A stretch of DNA of 64,000 bases from Paractinoplanes atraurantiacus (lineage in GTDB: Bacteria > Actinomycetota > Actinomycetes > Mycobacteriales > Micromonosporaceae): positions 62,001-126,000 of the forward strand of contig NZ_OBDY01000029.1 of assembly GCF_900215205.1 (NCBI RefSeq), written 5' to 3'. A program made the position numbers and the translations under genes. Below, piece by piece: positions 32,238 through 39,646 of the stretch. The notes beneath the pieces were generated by a model. That model did not search any database, was not told where the DNA came from, and saw only the letters and a list, made by a program, of their open reading frames with translations. The stretch's first letter is position 1. The number at the start of each line of letters is the position of its first letter.

Positions 32238-32393
32238 TCAGTCGTCGTCCCCGTCGTCGCCGCCGTCGTCATCGTCGTCGTCCCCGTCGCCGCCCGGGCA
32301 GCCGGAGAGGGTGAGCACCGTGGCGACCCCACCGGCCGCCAGCAGCACCCGGCCGAAGAAGGCTCGCCGTCCGATCCGTTCCTCATCGTCCAT
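32238..32393 (-). CDS. 51-residue Tat-exported lipoprotein with poly-Asp tail
   Basis: A short reading frame, ATG at 32393 to TGA at 32238. Residues 6-13 (RIGRRAFF) carry a twin-arginine motif, a hydrophobic core follows (VLLAAGGVATVLTL), and the lipobox is TLSGC with Cys32. The mature peptide would be only 20 residues, PGGDGDDDDDDGG then DDGDDD, almost all Asp and Gly. It would be a lipid-anchored, strongly acidic peptide outside the membrane, a plausible Ca2+ or metal binder. The poly-Asp stretch is a GAC-rich repeat and may vary in length. The signal peptide makes real coding likely. Confidence 0.6.
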   Translation of the reverse strand: MDDEERIGRRAFFGRVLLAAGGVATVLTLSGCPGGDGDDDDDDGGDDGDDD

Positions 32394-32422
32394 ACCGGCA
32401 TTCTGGCAAGCGGGGACGGGTG

Positions 32423-32905
32423 TCAGGAACCCACCGATATCGTGAAGCGGCGGTACGGGCCCGGCGCACCGTGATCAATCTCGGTCATGCCGAGCCCTTG
32501 CAGAATCCGGACCGACGCCGTGTTGCCGGTCAGCGCCTCGGCCCAGATCTCGGTGAGGCCGAGCACGCCGAATCCGTAGGCCAGCCCGGCCCGGGCCGCG
32601 GCGCCGCCGTAACCGCGGCCCCACCGGTGGGAGTCGCCGATGACGTAGCCGAGCTCGCGCCGGCGCGGCTCGTGGCCGTGCAGGTCGACGTAGCCGACCA
32701 GCTCCCCCTCGTGCACGGCGCCGAGCCGGATCAGGTCGGCCGGCGGATCGGTCACGATGCGGAGCTGGAAGGCGACGTGCACCTCCAGGGACAGGTCGGG
32801 CGTCCAATCGGCGCCCGCCACGAAGCGCGGGTCCAGCGACCACGAGGCGATCGTCGCGGCGTCGGCCGAGACGAGCGGGCGCAGCTCGACCAGTGGTGGT
32901 GTCAG
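32423..32905 (-). CDS. GNAT-family N-acetyltransferase (start uncertain)
   Basis: A RimJ/RimL-like acetyltransferase of about 160 residues: VELRPLVSADAATIASWS at the N-terminus, RELGYVIGDSHRWGRGYGGAAARAG for acetyl-CoA binding, and EALTGNTASVRILQGLGM near the end. No ATG or GTG is well placed. A CTG at 32905 overlapping the RmlD stop (CTGA), or a TTG at 32947, are the candidates; I give the shorter form. It directly follows rmlD on the same strand. In sugar-nucleotide loci GNATs often acetylate amino sugars, but this subtype more often modifies proteins. Confidence 0.7.
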   Translation of the reverse strand: MTPPLVELRPLVSADAATIASWSLDPRFVAGADWTPDLSLEVHVAFQLRIVTDPPADLIRLGAVHEGELVGYVDLHGHEPRRRELGYVIGDSHRWGRGYGGAAARAGLAYGFGVLGLTEIWAEALTGNTASVRILQGLGMTEIDHGAPGPYRRFTISVGS

Positions 32906-33735
32906 TGGAGCAGGGACGGCATGGCCTCCTGGAGCATCGGGCGCCAATCGGGCAGCGGGGCCACGCCGGTCGCGGCCCAACGGTGGTGGCCGAGCACGCT
33001 GTACGACGGGCGGCGGGCCGGGCGGACGAAGCGGTCGCTGGTCGTCGGGCGTACGCGGGAAGGGTCGTGACCGGCCTCGGCGAAGACCGCCTGGGCCAGC
33101 CCGAACCAGGTGGTGGAGCCGGCCGCCGTGCCGTGGTAGATGCCCGGGGCCGCCTGCGACAAGCCTAGGGCAACGAGTTGCCGGGCGAGGGCGTACGACC
33201 AGGTGGGCGGCCCGGTCTGGTCGTACACCACGTCGACGGTGTCGCGTTCGCGGGCCAGGCGCAGCATCGTACGGACGAAGTTGTTGCCGTGTTCGCCGTA
33301 GAGCCAGGCCGTGCGCACCACCGTGCCGCCGGAGGCCAGAACCGCCCGCTCCCCCACGGCCTTGCCCCGGCCGTAGGCGTTGACCGGAGCCGGAATGGCG
33401 TCCTCGGGGTACGGCGAGGTGGCCGTGCCGTCGAAGACGTAGTCGGTGGAGACGTGGAGGAGGCGTTTGCCCGCGGCCGCGGCCAGGACGGCGACGGCGT
33501 GCCCGTTCACCGCGGTGGCCGCCGCCTCGTTCGCCTCCGCGCCGTCGACGTCGGTCCACGCGGCCGCGTTGAGCACCACGTCGGCCCCATCGACCGCGTC
33601 GCGCACGGCTGCGGCGTCGGAGATGTCCAGATCGGCCCGGGTCGCGGCGACCACGTCGGTCTCGCCGGCCTCCGACAGCGCGGAAACCAGGTCACGGCCC
33701 AGCATGCCGCCGGCGCCGGTGACGAGCCAGCGCAT
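32902..33735 (-). CDS. rmlD: dTDP-4-dehydrorhamnose reductase
   Basis: The last enzyme of dTDP-L-rhamnose synthesis: NADPH-dependent reduction of dTDP-4-keto-L-rhamnose. A protein of 277 residues with the Rossmann motif VTGAGGMLGRDL, HVSTDYVFDG, and the catalytic YGRGK (Tyr and Lys of the SDR dyad). Its ATG overlaps the rmlB stop by one base (TGATG), so rmlB and rmlD are coupled. Confidence 0.95.
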   Translation of the reverse strand: MRWLVTGAGGMLGRDLVSALSEAGETDVVAATRADLDISDAAAVRDAVDGADVVLNAAAWTDVDGAEANEAAATAVNGHAVAVLAAAAGKRLLHVSTDYVFDGTATSPYPEDAIPAPVNAYGRGKAVGERAVLASGGTVVRTAWLYGEHGNNFVRTMLRLARERDTVDVVYDQTGPPTWSYALARQLVALGLSQAAPGIYHGTAAGSTTWFGLAQAVFAEAGHDPSRVRPTTSDRFVRPARRPSYSVLGHHRWAATGVAPLPDWRPMLQEAMPSLLH

Positions 33736-34697
33736 CAGAGACCGGCCCGGGCCTTGAGCGGCTCCCACCACTCGCGGTTCGACCGGTACCACTCGACCGT
33801 CGCGTCCAGTCCGGCGGCGAGGGTGACCGCCGGGGCGTACCCCAATTCCTCGGAGATCTTGGTGATGTCGAGCGAGTAGCGGCGGTCGTGGCCCTTGCGG
33901 TCCTCGACCGGACGGACCATGTCCCAGCCCGCGCCGCACGCCTCGAGGAGGAGCGAGGTCAGGTCACGGTTGGAGAGTTCGGTGCCGCCGCCGATGTTGT
34001 AGACCTCGCCCGCGCGGCCCTTGGTCAGCGCCAGCTGGATGCCGCGGACGTGGTCGGAGACGTGCAGCCAGTCTCGGACGTTGCCGCCGTCGCCGTACAG
34101 GGGCACCTGCTTGCCGTCGAGCAAATTCGTGACGAACAGCGGGATGACCTTTTCCGGGAACTGGTAGTGGCCGTAGTTGTTGGAGCAGCGGGTCACCACC
34201 ACGTCCATGCCGTGCGTGCGGTGGGCGGCCAGCGCCATCAGGTCGGAGCCGGCCTTCGAGGCGGCGTACGGCGAGTTCGGGGCCAGCGGCCACGTCTCGG
34301 TCCACGAGCCCTCGTCGATCGACCCGTACACCTCGTCGGTCGAAACGTGCAGGAACCGGCCGACTCCGGCCCGGCGGGCCTCGTCGAGCAGCACCTGCGT
34401 GCCCAGCACGTTGGTGGTCACGAACGGCGTGGCGCTCTGGATCGAGCGGTCCACATGGGACTCGGCCGCGAAATGGACGATCGCGTCGTGTCCCGGCAGA
34501 AGTTCGCGAAGCAGCGCAGCGTCGCCGATATCGCCCTGAACGAAGCGGAGTCGCTCATGCGACACCGGCAGATTGGCCCGATTGCCCGAATAGGACAGGA
34601 GGTCGAGCACGGTGACGTCGGCGTATTCATCCTGAAGGATGGCGCGGACGTACTCCGATCCGATGAAACCGGCACCCCCGGTCACGAAAATGTGCAC
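33735..34697 (-). CDS. rmlB: dTDP-glucose 4,6-dehydratase
   Basis: The second enzyme of the dTDP-rhamnose pathway: converts dTDP-glucose to dTDP-4-keto-6-deoxyglucose. A protein of 320 residues, an extended SDR with VTGGAGFIGSEYV, the T120-D121-E122 catalytic triplet (LHVSTDEVYG), and YAASK with Tyr144 and Lys148. Start: GTG at 34697, nine bases behind a TACACT -10 on the minus strand; leaderless expression is likely. It is divergent from rmlA with a 46-base gap. Confidence 0.95.
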   Translation of the reverse strand: MHIFVTGGAGFIGSEYVRAILQDEYADVTVLDLLSYSGNRANLPVSHERLRFVQGDIGDAALLRELLPGHDAIVHFAAESHVDRSIQSATPFVTTNVLGTQVLLDEARRAGVGRFLHVSTDEVYGSIDEGSWTETWPLAPNSPYAASKAGSDLMALAAHRTHGMDVVVTRCSNNYGHYQFPEKVIPLFVTNLLDGKQVPLYGDGGNVRDWLHVSDHVRGIQLALTKGRAGEVYNIGGGTELSNRDLTSLLLEACGAGWDMVRPVEDRKGHDRRYSLDITKISEELGYAPAVTLAAGLDATVEWYRSNREWWEPLKARAGL

Positions 34698-34743
34698 GGC
34701 TGGCGAGTGTAGACGTGCGCCGCACTCTGCGTAACCTGCGCGA
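34698..34743. promoter_or_regulatory. 46-bp divergent rmlB/rmlA promoter
   Basis: On the minus strand TACACT (34711-34706) lies 8 bases before the rmlB GTG. On the plus strand TAACCT (34732-34737) lies 6 bases before the rmlA GTG. Both spacings suit leaderless transcripts. The two promoters must share the intervening DNA. Confidence 0.5.
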
Positions 34744-35619
34744 GTGCGAGGAATTCTGCTCGCCGGGGGAACCGGCTCACGTCTCTGGCCCATCACCATG
34801 GCCATGTCCAAGCAACTCATGCCGATCTTCGACAAACCGATGATCTACTACCCGCTGACCACCCTGGTGTCGGCCGGGATCCGGGAGATCATGATCATCA
34901 CGACGCCCGAGGACCAGCCGCACTTCCAGCGGCTGCTGGGCGACGGCTCGCAGTTCGGCCTGGCCCTGACCTACGCGGTGCAGCCGCGCCCGGAGGGCAT
35001 CGCCCAGGCCTTCCGGATCGGGGCCGACTTCATCGGCGACGACCCGGTGGCCCTGATCCTGGGCGACAACATCTTCCACGGCGTCGGCCTGGGACGGCAG
35101 CTCACCCGCTTCGCCGAGCCCGAGGGCGGCCGCGTCTTCGCCTATCCCGTGGCCGATCCCGAGCGCTACGGCGTCGTCGAGTTCGACGACACGGGCAAGG
35201 TCCTCTCGATCGAGGAGAAGCCGGTCAAACCCAAGTCGACGTACGTCGTCCCGGGTCTCTACTTCTACGACGCCGACGTGGTGCGGATCGCCGAGAAGCT
35301 CGAGCCGAGCGCGCGCGGCGAGCTCGAGATCACCGCCGTGAACGAGGAGTACCGCCGCCAGGGCCGGCTCGACGTCACCGTGCTCGACCGGGGCACCGTG
35401 TGGCTCGACACCGGCACGTTCCAGTCGATGGTGCAGGCCTCGGAATACGTGCGGGTCATCGAGGAGCGGCAGGGCCTGAAAATCGGCTGCGTCGAGGAGG
35501 CCGCGTGGCGGCTGGGCTTCATCGGCGACGATCATCTGCGTGAGCTGGCCCAACCGCTTCTCAAGAGCGGCTACGGCCAGTATCTTGAACGCCTGCTGGA
35601 CATGGGAGGTCCCCGGTGA
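34744..35619 (+). CDS. rmlA: Glucose-1-phosphate thymidylyltransferase
   Basis: The first enzyme of dTDP-L-rhamnose synthesis: makes dTDP-glucose from glucose-1-phosphate and dTTP. A protein of 291 residues with the nucleotidyltransferase signature LAGGTGSRLWPIT, then SKQLMPIFDKPMIYYPL, LGDNIFHG with the metal-binding Asp, EKPVKPKS and WLDTGTFQSM. Start: GTG at 34744. Its TGA overlaps the rmlC GTG. Confidence 0.96.
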   Translation: MRGILLAGGTGSRLWPITMAMSKQLMPIFDKPMIYYPLTTLVSAGIREIMIITTPEDQPHFQRLLGDGSQFGLALTYAVQPRPEGIAQAFRIGADFIGDDPVALILGDNIFHGVGLGRQLTRFAEPEGGRVFAYPVADPERYGVVEFDDTGKVLSIEEKPVKPKSTYVVPGLYFYDADVVRIAEKLEPSARGELEITAVNEEYRRQGRLDVTVLDRGTVWLDTGTFQSMVQASEYVRVIEERQGLKIGCVEEAAWRLGFIGDDHLRELAQPLLKSGYGQYLERLLDMGGPR

Positions 35620-36245
35620 AGATCCGCCCCTTGAGCATCGAGGGCGCGTGGGAGGTCACACCCGTGCAGCACGGCGACGACCGTGGCACGTTCCTCGAGT
35701 GGTACCGCTTCGACCGTCTGGCCGAGGCCGTGGGCCATCCGCTCGACCTGAGGCAGGCCAACCTCTCCACCTCCGCGCGCGACGTCGTGCGCGGTGTCCA
35801 CTTCGCCGATGTGCCACCGGGACAGGCGAAATACGTGACGTGCGTGTCGGGCTCGATCCTGGACGTCGTGGTCGACCTGCGGGTCGGCTCGCCCACGTTC
35901 GGCGCCTGGGAGGCCGTTCCGCTCGACGACGTGGAGCGCCGCGCGGTCTATCTCGCCGAGGGGCTGGGCCACGCTTTCTGCGCGCTGACCGACGACGCCA
36001 CGGTCACCTATCTGTGCTCGGCCACCTATCGGCCCGGCCACGAGCACGGCGTGCACCCGCTCGACCCCGAGCTCGGCATCGACTGGCCGGCCGGCGCGGC
36101 GCTGCTGTCGCCCAAGGACGCGGCCGCGCCGACGCTGGCCGAGGCGCGGGAGGCGGGGCTGCTGCCGCGGTACGACGAGTGCCGCGCATTCACCGCAACC
36201 CTTCGTCGGGTTCAAGACATTCATCCATCCCCGCCGGACGATTGA
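35616..36245 (+). CDS. rmlC: dTDP-4-dehydrorhamnose 3,5-epimerase
   Basis: The third step of the rhamnose pathway: epimerises C3 and C5 of the 4-keto sugar. A cupin-like protein of 209 residues with EGAWEVTPVQHGDDRGTFLE, the base VVRGVHFADVPPGQAKYV (catalytic His) and the Tyr-containing HAFCALTDDATVTYL. GTG start overlapping the rmlA stop. The rml genes are split into two divergent pairs, rmlBD and rmlAC. Confidence 0.93.
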   Translation: MKIRPLSIEGAWEVTPVQHGDDRGTFLEWYRFDRLAEAVGHPLDLRQANLSTSARDVVRGVHFADVPPGQAKYVTCVSGSILDVVVDLRVGSPTFGAWEAVPLDDVERRAVYLAEGLGHAFCALTDDATVTYLCSATYRPGHEHGVHPLDPELGIDWPAGAALLSPKDAAAPTLAEAREAGLLPRYDECRAFTATLRRVQDIHPSPPDD

Positions 36246-36532
36246 CCGGCGGCCGATCGGTTGGTATGTGGCAAGCAATTCCGCGGCGGTGTGCGGGCAT
36301 GCGAGGCGAGAACCGAAGATAGTCCGATGTGACCACTTTGGAGACTGTTTCTTCAGCGCCCTCATCCGAACCGTCATCGGACTCACACGGAAAGGCGTAG
36401 CGCGATGGCCGCGCATTCGAAAGTCTTTCTCGTGTGTGTCCGGCGGGTAACCCGCAGCGCCGCGTGTCCGGCATGTCCGATACGTCGGAGCCAAGGACAT
36501 TGATCGAAGAAAGTCGATGACGGAGGCACGGA
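36246..36532 (+). promoter_or_regulatory. 287-bp leader before the initiating sugar transferase
   Basis: No gene is visible. The region is less GC-rich than its neighbours. AGTCCGATG (36321-36329) and CATCGGACT (36375-36383) are perfect 9-bp complements separated by 45 bases and could form a long-range stem. GGAGGCACGGAGTG at the end provides the ribosome site for the GTG at 36533. The promoter for the sugar transferase gene is presumably here. Confidence 0.35.
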
Positions 36533-38029
36533 GTGCAGACAGTCGATTCAGTGTCGACCCTTGACCTCAGTGACAGAGTTCCGCAGCTCAACGGCCGCCC
36601 ACAGGCCGGACGGGCCCGAGCCGGGTGGCAGAACAAGTACGTGCTGGCCCTCTACCTCATCGACTTCGCCGTGGGGCTGGCGGCCGCGAACTCGGCGCTG
36701 CTGCTGCGCTTCGGCACGCCGAACCGGGACCCGTTCGCCACCGGCTATTTCCTATTGACATTTCTCATTCCTGTTGCCTGGCTGGCCTGCCTCACCCTCA
36801 ACCGCGCGTACGAGCCCCGTCACCTGTTCGTCGGCACCGACGAGTATGCTCGGGTATTCCGTTCAGGATTGGCGCTGACCGCGGTCCTGGCCATTGTTTC
36901 GTTCGCCTTCGACCTGCGTTTGGCCCGCGGTTACGTGATTATCGCGATGCCGTTGGCGGTGGCCGTCAGCCTCGCCGGCCGATTCACGCTGCGGCAGCTC
37001 CTGCACCGCACCTGGGCCCGCGGCCGGCACCTGCACCGGGTCATCCTGGTCGGCCACGAGCGGGCGGTGGCCGACATGGCCCGCCGGCTGGGCCGAGAGC
37101 GTCACCACGGCCTCGACGTCATCGGGGCCTGCCTGCCCCCCGGCCCGAGCCGCGGCGGCTTCGTGCTCGGTCTCCCGCCCGTCTACGGCACCTTCGACGG
37201 CGTGGCCGCGGCGGTCTCCCGCTCCGACGCCGACACCGTGGTCGTGCTCTCCTGCCCCGAGATCGACGGTCCCGCCCTGCGGCGCCTGGCCTGGCAGCTC
37301 GAACGCGACGAGATCGACCTCATCGTGGCCAGCACCCTGGTCGACGTCGCGGGCGACCGCACGACGATCCGCCCGGTCGACGGCCTGCCGATGCTGCACG
37401 TCGAGCACCCGCGGCTCAAGGGCAGCGCCCGGCTCGTCAAGGCCGCCTTCGACCGCGTCGGCGCCTTCGTGCTGCTGCTGCTCGCCTCCCCGGTGCTGGC
37501 CGTGGTGGCCGCGATGGTGGCGTTCGACCCGCGCGGCCGCGGACCGGCCATCTTCCGCCAGGAGCGCGTCGGCAAGGACGGGCGGCTGTTCACCCTCTAC
37601 AAGTTCCGGACCATGGTGGTCAACGCCGAGGCCCGCCTCATCGAGCTGCGCAACCTCAACGACACCGACGGCGAGCTGTTCAAGATGCGCAAGGACCCGC
37701 GCATCACACCGATCGGCCGCTGGCTGCGCCGCTTCTCCATCGACGAGCTGCCCCAGCTGGTAAACGTGCTCAAGGGCGACATGTCGCTGGTCGGCCCCCG
37801 GCCGCCGCTGGCCCGCGAGGTCGCGGGATATCCGTCCGACATGCTCCGGCGCCTCGCGGTCAAGCCCGGCCTGACCGGGCTGTGGCAGGTCTCCGGCCGC
37901 TCCGACCTGTCCTGGGAGGAGTCGATCCGGCTCGACCTGACGTACGTCGAGAACTGGTCGCTCTCCATGGACCTGGCCATCCTGGCCCGCACGGTCAGCG
38001 CCGTCGCCCGCAGCTCCGGCGCCTACTGA
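36533..38029 (+). CDS. Polyprenyl-phosphate sugar-1-phosphate transferase (initiating enzyme)
   Basis: A 498-residue exopolysaccharide initiator of the WbaP/CpsE type. N-terminal membrane helices (about residues 30-160) and a CoA-binding-like soluble region (RVILVGHERAVADMARRL) precede the C-terminal bacterial sugar transferase domain. That domain has FDRVGAFVLLLLASPVLAVV, KFRTMVVNAE, RRFSIDELPQLVNVLKGDMS and LVGPRPPLAREV. It transfers hexose-1-phosphate from a nucleotide sugar to undecaprenyl phosphate, starting the repeat unit. Start: GTG at 36533 with GGAGG upstream. It follows rmlC in the same direction. Confidence 0.93.
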   Translation: MQTVDSVSTLDLSDRVPQLNGRPQAGRARAGWQNKYVLALYLIDFAVGLAAANSALLLRFGTPNRDPFATGYFLLTFLIPVAWLACLTLNRAYEPRHLFVGTDEYARVFRSGLALTAVLAIVSFAFDLRLARGYVIIAMPLAVAVSLAGRFTLRQLLHRTWARGRHLHRVILVGHERAVADMARRLGRERHHGLDVIGACLPPGPSRGGFVLGLPPVYGTFDGVAAAVSRSDADTVVVLSCPEIDGPALRRLAWQLERDEIDLIVASTLVDVAGDRTTIRPVDGLPMLHVEHPRLKGSARLVKAAFDRVGAFVLLLLASPVLAVVAAMVAFDPRGRGPAIFRQERVGKDGRLFTLYKFRTMVVNAEARLIELRNLNDTDGELFKMRKDPRITPIGRWLRRFSIDELPQLVNVLKGDMSLVGPRPPLAREVAGYPSDMLRRLAVKPGLTGLWQVSGRSDLSWEESIRLDLTYVENWSLSMDLAILARTVSAVARSSGAY

Positions 38030-38039
38030 CGAACACACG

Positions 38040-38414
38040 GTGGATCGGCTCTGGATCGGGGGATCGCCTTGTTCGGGCAAGAGCACCGTCGCCGCGCTCA
38101 TCGCCTCATCACGGGGCCGCCTGCTGTATTCGTGTGACGACGCCTTCGAACGACACGCGGCCACCGTCGAGCCGGCCGATGGGCCGACGCCGCCGGGCCG
38201 ATAGTCGTGGAGGGCGCCGCCCTGCTGCCGGAGCTTCTCGAGCGCCATGACGTCGCCCGCGACCGAGCGGTGTGGATCGTGCCGGCCGAGGACTTCCAGC
38301 AGCGCCACTACGGGCGGCGCCGGTGGGCACACGACCTCCTCGCCGGGGCCGCCGATCCCGGCCGACGGCGTGGCCGGCACCGTCGAAGACCTCCTGCGCC
38401 TGTCCCCGGCGTGA
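38040..38414 (+). pseudogene. Degraded P-loop kinase gene
   Basis: Three frames together spell one ATP-binding protein. Frame 1 from GTG 38040 encodes WIGGSPCSGKSTVAALIASS (Walker A) and YSCDDAFERHAA, then stops at TAG 38202-38204. A second frame resumes at 38207 with VEGAALLPELLERHDVARD and VWIVPAEDFQQRHY. A third frame from about 38361 gives DGVAGTVEDLLRLSPA and ends at TGA 38412. The central part expected between Walker A and VEGAALLPELL is missing. This points to one internal deletion and at least one more frameshift in a 2-phosphoglycerate-kinase-like protein. It is embedded in the polysaccharide locus. Confidence 0.75.
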
Positions 38415-38470
38415 CCTCACCTCGATCGCCGCGCATGTGCGGCGGGAGGGACGCCGCGGCGGCAGGACGA

Positions 38471-38507
38471 AATCCGGCCCGGTCCCCGCATGGGGGCCGG
38501 GCCGGTT
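38471..38507 (-). terminator. Strong hairpin terminator of the wecB-type gene
   Basis: CCGGCCCGGTCCCC, GCAT loop, GGGGGCCGGGCCGG forms a long stem with AATT-type bases flanking (AAT on one side, TTT on the other). Read on the minus strand it follows the stop of the epimerase gene and runs into ATTTCG. It could also stop plus-strand reading from the kinase pseudogene. Confidence 0.7.
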
Positions 38508-38518
38508 TCCCTTGCCTG

Positions 38519-39646
38519 TCAGGCGGGCGCGACCGCCGTGTCCCGGGCGTCGGTCGGGCGCAGCCGGACCGGCGCGGCCAGGTGCGCGAGCAGCACGTCG
38601 GCGATGCGGTCGCCGGCGTGGCCGTCCCAGAGGGCCGGAGCCCGCTTGGCCGGCGGATCGGCCAGGACCCGGCGGGCCGTGGCCACGATGAGCTCCGGAT
38701 CGCGCCCCACGAGGATGTTCGTGCCCTCGGTCAGGGTGATCGGCCGCTCGGTCGAGTCGCGCGTGGTCAGGCAGGGCACGCCGAGCGCGGTGGTCTCCTC
38801 CTGGATGCCGCCGGAGTCGGTCAGCACCATCCGGGCCGACGCCTGCAGGGCGATGAAGTCGAGGTAGCCGGCCGGCGGGATCAGCCGGATGCCCTCGGGC
38901 AGGCCGGCCGTCTCGAGGCGGGCCGCCGTGCGCGGGTGCACCGGCAGGATCACCGGGAGTTCCTTGGCCACCTCGCCGAAGGCGCCCAGCAGCGCGCCCA
39001 GGATCTCGGGCGAGTCCACGTTGGCCGGGCGGTGCAGCGTCGCCAGCGCGTACCCGCCCGGGGTGAGCCCGTGCCGGTGCAGCGCGTCCGAGCCGAGGGC
39101 CCGGTCGAGGTTGGCGTGCAGCGTGTCGATCATGACGTTGCCCGCGAGGTGGATCTGGTCCTCGTGATAGCCCTCGGCCCGCAGGTTGTCGACACCGTCC
39201 GGCGACGGGGCGAACAGCAGGTCGCTGAGCCGGTCGGTGGCCAGCCGGTTGACCTCCTCCGGCATGCTCCAGTCACGGCTGCGCAGGCCGGCCTCGACGT
39301 GGGCCACGGTGATGCCGGCCTTGGCCGCGACCAGCGCGCAGGCCAGCGTCGAGGTGACGTCGCCGACCACCACCACCGCGTCCGGCTCGAGCTCGTCGAC
39401 CAGCGGCTCGAAGGCGAGCATCACCCGGGCCGTCTGCTCGGCGTGGCTGCCCGAGCCGGTGCCGAGGTGGCGGTCCGGCTTGCGCAGCCCCAGATCGGTG
39501 AAGAACACGTCGTTCATCGCGGCGTCGTAGTGCTGGCCGGTGTGCACCAGCACCACCTCGGCGCCGCGCGCCTCGAGCGCGTCCATGACCGGCTTGACCT
39601 TCATGAAGTTGGGCCGGGCCCCGGCCACGCAGATGATCCGCGGCAT
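38519..39646 (-). CDS. wecB: UDP-N-acetylglucosamine 2-epimerase (non-hydrolysing)
   Basis: Converts UDP-GlcNAc to UDP-ManNAc. A 375-residue GT-B-like epimerase with GARPNFMKVKPVMDAL, HTGQHYDAAMNDVFF, ITVAHVEAGLRSRDW, the catalytic EEVNR region, and TDSGGIQEETTALGVP. It is coupled to the dehydrogenase gene immediately upstream (39646), which would oxidise UDP-ManNAc, so the pair supplies UDP-ManNAcA. The gene symbol reflects family membership. Confidence 0.92.
   Translation of the reverse strand: MPRIICVAGARPNFMKVKPVMDALEARGAEVVLVHTGQHYDAAMNDVFFTDLGLRKPDRHLGTGSGSHAEQTARVMLAFEPLVDELEPDAVVVVGDVTSTLACALVAAKAGITVAHVEAGLRSRDWSMPEEVNRLATDRLSDLLFAPSPDGVDNLRAEGYHEDQIHLAGNVMIDTLHANLDRALGSDALHRHGLTPGGYALATLHRPANVDSPEILGALLGAFGEVAKELPVILPVHPRTAARLETAGLPEGIRLIPPAGYLDFIALQASARMVLTDSGGIQEETTALGVPCLTTRDSTERPITLTEGTNILVGRDPELIVATARRVLADPPAKRAPALWDGHAGDRIADVLLAHLAAPVRLRPTDARDTAVAPA

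Noticed and set aside
36004..36189. Short Arg-rich frame opposite rmlC
   Set aside because: Pure shadow of the rmlC coding strand.
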